Of a stretch of 64,000 bases of DNA, positions 57,401 to 64,000 are shown one piece after another (position 1 is the stretch's first letter; each line of letters opens with the position of its first letter). The translations under genes were made by a program, and so were the position numbers. Source of the stretch: Toxorhynchites rutilus septentrionalis. Lineage: Eukaryota; Arthropoda; Insecta; Diptera; Culicidae. The notes below the pieces were generated by a model, which saw only the letters and a program-made list of their open reading frames with translations, searched no databases and was not told where the DNA came from. The stretch covers positions 10,313,429 to 10,377,428 of the forward strand of contig NC_073744.1 of the NCBI RefSeq assembly GCF_029784135.1, read 5' to 3'.

Positions 57401-60400
57401 CAAAGTAATTCCGAGATCGCGTACCGAAATAATCGGCCGGTTTGTCGAGTTACCCACGAATCGATCCAATTTTTGACTTCATCAAAATTGGAGAAGTGCT
57501 GGTCAACCAGGTCATGTTGCATTAATCAAAAAAGGTAGTAATCGGACGGAGCAATGTCTGGAGAATACGGTGGATGGGATAGGACATCCCATTTCAGCGT
57601 TTCCAAGTATGTTTTGACCGGTTCCACGACATGCGGCCGAGCATTGTCGTGTTGCAAAATAACTTTATCGTTGTGGCCGTTTTTCCTTCAGTGCACGGCT
57701 CAAACGCATCAATTGTCCTCGGTAGAGGTCCCCCGTAATGGTTTCATTCGATTTTAGCAGCTCATAGTACACCACACCCTGCTGGTCCCACCAAATAGAC
57801 AGCATAACCTTCTGGCCGTGAATATTCCGCGCGGCCGTCGATGTTGATGCATGGCCGGGGTATCCATACGTTGCCCAATATTTAGGATTATCATAATGGA
57901 CCCACTTTTCATCGGCAGTAACGATTCGATGCAAAAAAAAACCCTTTCTTTTATGCCGTTGGAGCAGTTGTTCGACGTCTCGTGGCTTCTATTCATACGG
58001 CACCCAATGTCCTATCTTTCGGATCATTCCCATTGCTTTTAAACGATCGGATATGGTTTGCTGAGCTACTCTAAGTGTATCTGCAAGTTCTTGTTGCGTT
58101 TGTGACGGATCTTGATCGAGTAACGATTCCAAATCTTCATCTTTAAACTTTTTTGGCGGTCCGGAACGTTCTTCGTCTTTCGAATCAAAATTACCACTTT
58201 TAAACCGTGCAAACCACGTCTGACACGTTCGCTCAGTTGGACCATGGTCACCATAAACTTCCACCAAGATGCGATGACTTTCCGCAGCTGTTTTCTTCAT
58301 ATTGAAGTAATAAAGTAACATTCCCCGCAAAACACTCTCGTTAATACGAAATTCGACATATTCGAAGTGGCAAAAAACTATGTTGTTTACGCTTCAACTT
58401 TTTGACATATACTGAAAAAGACGCGCAATGACAGTAGCTTTCCAACGAATGTCTGGAAATTTTATCCACTGGAATAAAAATCAAGTTACCTGTTGTAAGA
58501 CCAAAGAAACTTACCGGTACACCTGATACTATTTTTTAAAAATCGGGAAACGTAACAAAAAACTTTTTATGCAGCATTTTTTTCCTTCGAATGGTTGCCA
58601 TGAAAATGTTTTTGACATTTTCGAGGTTCATGCGGCATCTTTATTGATTCAGAATCTGTTCGATATTTTTGATTCTGATAATCCGTGTAGTGGTAACATC
58701 CATATCTCTCACGCAGAGATCACGAGTTCTCACTCTCAACATTCTTCCAAAAATGGAAGTAAAAGTGACGAACCAGCCGAAATGTGTTGAAAGTCACTAT
58801 AATAGAAAAAAAATCGCAGACGCCATGGCACCTCTTTTGAAGCCCTTCACTTTATCAGCTGTAACTATTCAAATTATGAATATTTTTTTCCGTCCAATTT
58901 TTGTTTTGTTGTGAAAAGATAGATAAACAAATAATGATATAATGTATAGTAAAAAGATTCTTTGTTTTATTTTTCGGAGTACGAAAAAACGTCCGAAGTT
59001 CGTGCCTCTATGCTAGGATATCTTAAAGAAAAAGGGTAATTTGGCATCAATTCATAAAATCCGGAAGATCATGGCATGGTTTAATGAATAGAGGCTTCAG
59101 ATTCTGGACTGGTCAGCTTTTTTACCAGATCAAAACACTGTTAACTTATAAGGAATGATCGTACGAATGGTGGATGCAGCTTACAAGCAGTATGAGTGAT
59201 TTAAAGAGCTCAAACGAGCAGTATGCTCTATGTAGAACGACGATACACATTACAACATGGTGCACCTTGGTCGAAACCACCCCGAATGGGTTATTTGAAC
59301 TGATTGAGAACTAAAGATGACATGAGAACTAGAAACCTACTGTAATTCATGTGAAATTGACGATAATTTTGCAAAGGAGTGAGAGTTTTTCCATCTGGTT
59401 TTATATATAAAACACTGGAATGGATACAACAATAAAGTTCAAATGGCTGGTCTTATATATGAGTGAAACGCAGTGTATGAGAAATTTGTATATGGTACAC
59501 TTCGTACGGGGGAGAACTTCTCGAGTTCGTTGCCGTCGATTACAACACTTCTACCAACAGGAATTCTATCACGATAAAAAATTAATGTTTTCCATCAACC
59601 ATAGTTGGGTCCGATTTGACGTAACATGGTGCACCGTCTTGTTGTAGGACAACGTATTGATCCTCACAGTATTTGACCTTTACCTAGAGAAGCACTTGGT
59701 TGGACGCCACCGAGCCAAACATCATGACACCAGCGGGATTGTTGGTTTGGAACTTCACTGGTCCGTGCGGCTGATGGATACAGCATCGATGCTGAACAGC
59801 TTTTCGTCGGAGAACAGATTATCATTTTTTCTTTCTCCAACAAACAAGCAAGCTCATCAAACGAGTCAACATTCATTGATGTGTGACTGTTCGGTCCGTT
59901 CACATATTGTTGGTTTTGGTGAAAATCGGAGTCTTCTGGGGGATTGCACAATAAAAAATTCACATTTCTTGGGAACATCTCTGCGACTCCTGACTAAACT
60001 TAAAACCTTAAACTTCTGTCCCAAAAGCTGTTTGAAGTTCAATGAAGCAGCAATACATCGAATCACAGAAAAAAAAGCTGGAAGAAAAATTATACACTCA
60101 ATTGCTTAGAGCGTAAAATTACCTCGCCCCTTCATGCGCGGTTAGCTTGTACTTGTTCACCGGCTTCAACTGTGGTAGAGAGAACACTTTGAATTGTTCC
60201 TCGGAAGCAATCAGTACCTTGTGTGGTCCTGGACCCGGCGTGGACTGGAACTCGAGCGGAACTCCGTGCTACGAATGCAACCATAATAATCAATAAAAAC
60301 AAGTTTTTTGTATAACATCCCTAAACATATACCTGATCAAAGACCGCAATCGCAATAACCGGGGCCCGATGCTTCAGCTGGATCTCCTTCGCAAGCTGTC

Positions 60401-62674
60401 CTGTGATGGGTTTCGGCGGCGGAACGTCTCCATCCACGGCAGCTTCATTGCTCTGTACCGGTGGCTGTCGGGGTGGAACGTGCAACACAAACACGGAAAC
60501 GCAGCTGGAATTAGTTCCCGACCAGAGGGTAGGGATCGTGTGCTGCTGATTGGTGACATAAGTCTGGGCGAACGTAAGGCAACGAACCATCGAACCCATT
60601 CCGTCATCAACGGGGCGAGCCTCGATCTGGCGCTCCACTGGACGGGTTTCTGTTGTCACTGCAGTTGTCTGATTGGTTCGGTTGTTCCGAGTGGACCGTC
60701 CTTTGCGCAACCGACGGAATGATTCGCGAAGTGTCTTCTTGAACGATTTTCGGCGGGATAGCGTCTCACCAGCACCGGTCAAATCTGTACAAAAATACAT
60801 AATACAAATAAGCTTCTCAGCAAAAAAATATGAAGTCAAACGCAAATTTACTCACCATTCGGATTCAAAGTACACTTATGCAGTACCGGACTCTGGCTGA
60901 GGTAATCATAAAGCACCAGCCCATGGGCTGTACCGGCGGCCACTAGGTTCCACTGGCTCTGCACGGCGATGCAGGTCACAGCAGCCGGTGGCAGTATCTG
61001 AAGCACTCCGGTGAAATTGACGCCTTCCAAAATTTGTTGATTATCCTCCAGCAATTGTCGCTTCACCTTCAGCTGATCGTGTCCCTTCCATATGAATCCA
61101 TCACGATCACTAACCAAATTCATGGTGGTAACCTTGAGTGGGCTTGATTCTTCCGATGTTCCCGCGAAGTTTGCCACCACAACATTACCGGCGGTGCCCG
61201 CGATCACCAGTGTACCGGTTTTTGGACACAGTTGCACTTTTTTAACGGCCAGGCGAGGATCGTCAGAGTACGGATCGAACTGACCTGCTTTTCGGAATGG
61301 CGGCTCTCCATCGTCTAACTGTTCGGTTGAGTTGTTTAGGTGATTGTCGAAATCGTCACTGTTGTTGAACAGTGGGGCAGTTTTGACGTGCAAAAGCGGT
61401 GTTAGGCAAACCTCGGAACAGTTCCAGAACTTAACGGACCCATCCTCATGGCCGGTGATCATAATATCGTACTCTGTACGCTCTTCTTCGTCGGCTTCGG
61501 GAATCGTACCACCAGTGATTGGCCACGATTTGACGCTGAAATCTGTTAGCTGGGCTTTACCGGCGCGCATGATCTGCTCGTATATTTCCGGTGATAGTTG
61601 GGAAACCAGATGATTACAAGTGACAGCCGATGCGTGCAGAGAATGAAGATATGGTGCGTTAATTTGGGGGAGCGTCTCGTCTGTTAGATCGTACGCAACC
61701 AGCTCCTCCTCTAGTAGCACGACGAGAACTTCGACTTGCTCCGGACGTTCGTCGTTGAAGGTGACAAAGAAATCGATCACCTTAGAGGTGAAATCAAACG
61801 CCACTTTTGTTCCGTCTCGGCAGTGCACAGAGACACACTGATGCTCTCCGTATGCAGACCGCGGCATGCCACCAGAGAAAACCACTAGCTCGCAAAGTCC
61901 ACGCTTTCCACGAATCAAGCGATCGATTGCCTTGCACGGATCCGGACCATATGGCACGTACTTTTGATTTTCCGGAGGAATCGGACTGTCCAGGTCCCAG
62001 GTGGCGAACGATCCGTCGGCGTGATACCACGTGAATTGGGTTCCACATGGGGAAATAAACAATCCAACACTTTGTCCGTGGCCAGGGGAAATGAACGATT
62101 GCTTCACGTTACTCGCCTCCAAATCCCACAGTACCACCAGCCCTCGATTGTACGCGATTAACAGCTGATTGTGGTTATGTGGCAGCTGCTTAACCGATTC
62201 GATCGCTCCGGGATTTAACTTGTACGATTGTGGGAGCTGCTCCAGAACCACATCGTGATAGATGACCGGCTCTCGCACGGAAAAACTCTTGATATCGAAC
62301 TGATACACATTTCCGCCTTCCGTTCCAATCCAAACCGTATCGGTCATGTACGAACAGCACAGAGATGAAATCTTCTTGAGTTTACCATCGAATGGGAGCG
62401 TCTTGATTGGCACGAGCATTGCCCCGGCTGGTTCCCACAGAATCAGCTGGTTCGAGGCAGTCAACGATAGCAACCGACCGCTCCCGGGGATCCACTCCAG
62501 CAGCTGGACGATCGAATCCGAAGCATTGGTCGTTGCCGGATGCTGTCCGTAGAATTCGACACCGGGTTTCCCGAAAACCTTGATTATGCCACTGTTAGTG
62601 CCGATCGCCATCAGCTTGCTCGTCGGATCGTACGCCAGCGCCGATGGTTTGTGCGGGAAGCCATGCTGTGCAGT
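51240..62674 (-). CDS. l(2)gl: Lethal giant larvae (Lgl) polarity protein, 5' partial
   Basis: Exons complement(51240..51423, 55486..55594, 55668..56161, 56222..56530, 60123..60268, 60333..60784, 60856..62674). They sum to 3513 nt, exactly 1171 codons with stop. Only the first coding exon (about 25 residues before TAQHGFPHKP) is missing, beyond 64000. Lgl is a cytoplasmic/cortical scaffold that, with Scribble and Dlg, defines the basolateral cortex and neuroblast asymmetry by antagonising aPKC-Par6. The protein shows the two-propeller WD40 body, the basic aPKC phosphorylation loop (SRRKSFKKTLRESF) and a C-terminal tail ending KESQF. All internal junctions use GT/AG and restore Drosophila-like sequence. 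Transposons occupy two introns but no exon. Confidence 0.96.
51698..53468 (-). pseudogene. LINE reverse transcriptase, interrupted
   Basis: Conserved RT blocks in order: KIPQAWKFSKIIPIQKKGKS, NLRPISILCALSKVF, FRRGHSTTSGF, VLILIDFSKASDKVSH (first catalytic Asp), the GSNLGPLLF block near 52900, then FADD (catalytic pair) right after the MITE, then NASKTKAM and the thumb/C-terminal region to a stop at 51698. The MITE sits between the LLF-block helix and FADD; taking it out restores continuity (KHC...IHMFADD). A frame break near 53166 and the insertions make it inactive. Confidence 0.85.
52530..52850. mobile_element. 321-bp MITE with TTA target duplication
   Basis: Ends GGCGGGTTTACATTAG and the mirror of GGGTGGGTTTAGACTAG; TTA at 52527-52529 and 52851-52853. 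The interior is AT-rich and partly palindromic (gtgaataaattcac). Inserted in the RT gene. Confidence 0.9.
53862..54440. mobile_element. 579-bp hAT MITE with 8-bp target duplication
   Basis: Ends CAGAGCTGCA...CAGTGAC-type inverted repeats of about 27 bp. Perfect duplication GTTATGCT at 53854-53861 and 54441-54448. CAGAG ends plus an 8-bp duplication are diagnostic of hAT. Inserted in the LINE between its endonuclease and RT parts. Confidence 0.93.
55486..55594 (-). CDS. l(2)gl: lgl short tail exon
   Basis: Acceptor CTTTAG|GACG, donor GTTGG|GTGAGT. Encodes GRLSVLSTHSNNVASSAKA and EITSLNSSNIKDLKLVG, matching the fly tail region GRLSVLSTQ. Confidence 0.92.
55668..56161 (-). CDS. l(2)gl: lgl exon, propeller end and disordered tail
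   Basis: Completes Asn and reads NGISSLCFTNHGEALYMMSS, then a Thr/Ala/Gly-rich linker specific to this species group, then the conserved NETITSSIGDITIDSVRDHL block. The upstream in-frame ATG at 56211 is intronic and is not a start. Donor GTGG|GTAGGC. Confidence 0.94.
56222..56530 (-). CDS. l(2)gl: lgl exon, end of second propeller
   Basis: Acceptor TTTCAG|AGTT completes Arg and reads RVRRIAFATFSCTVPAH. An Ala/Ser/Pro-rich variable loop follows, then LLCLTNLGDCLVLSIPELRRQL and AAAVRREDI. Donor ATCAA|GTAAGC. Confidence 0.94.
56747..57445 (-). mobile_element. Jockey-type LINE 3' end with (AAT)n tail
   Basis: Reads SVRDLGITLDSSLTFKNHHS, LVRPILETGSIIWDP and RKFVRFALRNLPWND, then one in-frame TAG (about 57063), then RTFEFFRLPRWRQDY and a final TAA at 56828. 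The + strand (ATT)n at 56748-56768 is its tail. The 5' part is absent because mariner sequence abuts it at about 57445. Confidence 0.8.
57446..58526 (-). mobile_element. mariner (DD34D), 3' end missing
   Basis: The outer 5' end TCAGGTGTACCGGTAAGTTT lies at 58507-58526 (- strand), followed by TA. No matching 3' end was found: the coding C-terminus runs directly into the Jockey-type LINE at about 57445. Different lineage from the mariner at 2912. Confidence 0.8.
57480..58359 (-). pseudogene. mariner transposase pseudogene
   Basis: HTH region with AAESHRILVEVYGDHGPTE, TCQTWFARFKSGNFD and WVPYE-type linker. Catalytic core TADEKWVHYDN (first Asp), ILQHDNARPH (second Asp) and YSPDIAPSDYYLF (third Asp) with 34 residues between the last two. 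A frame change near 57960 and a stop just after DYYLF inactivate it. The C-terminal FDEVKNWIDSW-type segment is the last recognisable mariner sequence. Confidence 0.88.
58671..58813 (+). mobile_element. tRNA-derived SINE (family 2), copy 3
   Basis: 'cgtgtagtggtaacatcc', 'cacgagttctcactctc' (B-box mutated), 'aaaatggaagtaaaagtgac' and the tail 'gtcactataatag' match copies 1 and 2. The first bases of the head are lost. Confidence 0.8.
59500..60066 (-). pseudogene. Tc1/mariner-superfamily transposase relic
   Basis: On the - strand an N-terminal segment with RSRRDVPKKCEFFIVQSPRR is followed by LFSDEKLFSIDAVS (first Asp) near 59805 and VVLQQDGAPCYV (second Asp) near 59625. The third acidic motif could not be read. 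Stops and shifts throughout. It is distinct from the mariner to its left. Ends not found. Confidence 0.6.
60123..60268 (-). CDS. l(2)gl: lgl short exon
   Basis: Acceptor TTCGTAG|CACG and donor GCGAG|GTAATT. Encodes HGVPLEFQSTPGPG, VLIASEEQFKVFSLPQ and LKPVNKYKLTAHEGA, closely similar to the fly propeller-2 strand. Short and easily missed because it has no start codon. Confidence 0.93.
60333..60784 (-). CDS. l(2)gl: lgl exon with aPKC phosphorylation loop
   Basis: Begins by completing Asp (G|AT) and reads DLTGAGETLSRRKSFKKT. The three phospho-acceptors that aPKC uses in fly Lgl are Ser, Ser, Ser; here they are Ser, Thr, Ser (KSF, KTL, ESF). The polybasic stretch that binds phosphoinositides at the membrane is retained (RRLRKGRS). 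Ends QLKHRAPVIAIAVFDQ at donor CAG|GTATAT. Confidence 0.95.
60856..62674 (-). CDS. l(2)gl: lgl large exon: WD40 propellers
   Basis: 606 codons, starting after acceptor TTACGCAG in phase 0 and ending at donor AATG|GTGAGT. Contains LLEWIPGSGRLLSLTASNQLILWEP, AYNRGLVVLWDLEASNV, VFSGGMPRSAYGEHQCVSVH, DFFVTFNDERPEQVEVLVVL and LTGHEDG-like MITGHEDGSVKFW, characteristic of the Lgl/tomosyn family. The preceding intron continues to the window end. Confidence 0.95.
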
Positions 62675-64000
62675 CTGCGTAAGAGAAATACGTTAAATAT
62701 GTATCGGGTATGGAGCAGTAGTTTACTGGGGAAGAAGAAAAGCAAATAAATTATCATAAAGCCGGCCGGTTAAAGTTGTCGCTCGTTACACAGGTTGAGA
62801 GATTTGGTGCGAGTGGTTTCACAACCTTCCAAATAGGGTAACACTAGGGGAAGCACGCTGTGGCTCATTGCAGAAACAGGCAGACATACAACACATTGCT
62901 TTACAGCGGTGTCATAAATTCTATCTGGCCAAACGCGCGCATTGGGTAATGGTTGTTTTTTTCTCGATGTGGTCGTTAGTAAATCGCTTGAGGCGAGAAG
63001 CGGGAAAGAAGCAAGGTGGTTCTTTGTTTGTATCGTGTCGTTAGCTTGTTCTGTTTGTGCAAGATGTGGATGATAATTAGAGCACCTGTAATCAATTTGA
63101 GTGCTTTGTGGCACTTGAGCTGATAAGAGTGATTAGGGCACGACTGCGACATACATAGCCGTCAAAGAAATCTTTCGCCGGGATGTAATGATAAACCCAC
63201 GGTGCAACCAAAAACATAACTTGATTTTATGCCGCCCAAAACCACGGAACTAAATCTCCCAATCAGTGAGTCATTCGTCAGCTTATACCGGTGGATTTTT
63301 GTCGCCGGTCGGCTGCCGACAGTTTATAGGTGTGCTATTCATCAAATGAATCACGCTTGGATGATGATATCGGTGCTGTCCAATCAGCGGTAACTGGACA
63401 CTATACACACATCTTGTATGCGTATTCGCGGCGTGGCCGCAGCGCTTCGTTACTATCTGGTAACAGTTTTCTGTTGTTTTTGCTCGATTCTCCTAGTGTA
63501 GAGTGAGTAGTCGCAGGGCGGGAAACTGTATGGTGAGAAAAAATCACACGCTGATTAACAAAGCTTGACGCAATGAAACAATCGGCTGAAATTGGTTTAC
63601 AGCGGGAATCATAGTTATCGCACTGCATGCGAAACAATATGTTCTGTTCGTCAGCTTTTTTTCAATATTGAGATATCATCTATGGGCAATTTATTCCCAA
63701 ATGGAACAACGCAATAAATGAAATTGTTGAGGATAGAAAAAGAGATGACGCCCAGCATCTCCTCGATAATCGAAAGGCAGGCTCGGTAGGATGAAAACTG
63801 GTTTTCAATCTCCCAGATTACCAGCCCAACTGGCTCTCACCCGTCACGGACTGCATTAATGCGCTCAAATCCCGCCGTTCGAATCGAATCGGGTGGCGAG
63901 AGAGAAAGGGCGCTTAGTTGCAGCAGCAGCAACAGCACACGGACAAATCTTAACGTTTGAGCTTCTTTTGAACATTGCTTCTCGCCAGGCAAGACATTGC
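62675..64000 (-). other. lgl upstream intron (partial)
   Basis: Starts at the acceptor before TAQHGFPH. No match to the expected first coding exon (fly start MLKFIRGKGQQ) was seen on either strand. No transposon signature was found, and the stretch contains CAG-rich and GAGA-like patches near 63890-63945 that could be regulatory. Confidence 0.6.

Larger units (their letters stand above)
56531..60122 (-). other. lgl 3.6-kb intron with transposon debris
   Basis: Holds a LINE 3' end, a mariner, a SINE and a Tc1-type relic (entries below). Unassigned gaps are 58814-59490 and 60070-60122. Confidence 0.85.

Noticed and set aside
59657..60109. 150-codon + strand frame in the lgl intron
   Set aside because: Antisense to a Tc1-type transposase relic that carries FSDEKLF and QQDGAP motifs on the - strand.
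1..64000. CRISPR arrays, bacterial operons, or endogenous virus insertions
   Set aside because: No regularly spaced identical repeats, no ribosome-binding-site organisation, and no open frame with recognisable viral polymerase or capsid motifs. All RT sequences carry non-LTR features.

Overview
The window looks like culicine mosquito nuclear DNA, most likely an Aedes species. Two conserved animal genes, each with small exons and large introns, sit in a deep layer of mobile DNA. The mobile DNA includes ITmD37E-type transposons (a subgroup described from mosquitoes), I-clade and CR1/Jockey-type LINEs, mariner, Tigger/pogo, hAT and TTA-target elements, and three tRNA-derived SINE families. The species call is inference; no marker gene settles it.

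Host genes. (1) Sur-8/SHOC2, + strand, coding exons 27608-28521 and 34458-35328 (594 codons). It is a leucine-rich-repeat scaffold of Ras-MAPK signalling. A probable non-coding first exon ends near 26936 and a 5.9-kb intron splits the coding region. (2) lethal giant larvae, l(2)gl, - strand, seven exons between 62674 and 51240. My splice sites join to exactly 1171 codons including the stop. The first coding exon (about 25 residues) lies beyond the right edge. The two genes converge and are separated by about 16 kb, much of it transposon.

Layout. 1-20800: no convincing host protein gene. It holds a palindromic AT-rich repeat split by a mariner, a 155-bp MITE, a SINE, a possible spliced non-coding transcript (6.8-7.36 kb), a decayed histone H2A copy, a 169-bp tandem repeat, a THAP-like fragment, and a 3.7-kb element with TTA target duplications that contains a further inverted-repeat element and a SINE. 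20800-27600: possible Sur-8 promoter/UTR regions, a 1.83-kb Tigger/pogo element and a 0.9-kb inverted-repeat element. 27600-35600: Sur-8, with a four-level transposon nest in its intron (SINE, hAT, second hAT, second SINE). 38690-44930: an I-clade LINE with EN, RT and RNase H, interrupted by a 1299-bp ITmD37E transposon and by a 57-bp SINE-like insert. 45940-49600: a pogo-type transposase relic, an ITmD37E relic rebuilt as a 1.4-kb palindrome, and a second copy of the long SINE. 51240-64000: lgl. Its last intron holds an EN-RT LINE carrying a TTA MITE and an 8-bp-TSD hAT MITE. Its 3.6-kb intron holds a LINE tail fused to a mariner, a SINE and a Tc1-type relic.

The two host genes belong to different pathways (ERK signalling; epithelial and neuroblast polarity). 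Nothing in the sequence shows them acting together. The most informative signals are the insertion nests, which can be ordered in time by their target-site duplications, and the palindromic ITmD37E derivative.
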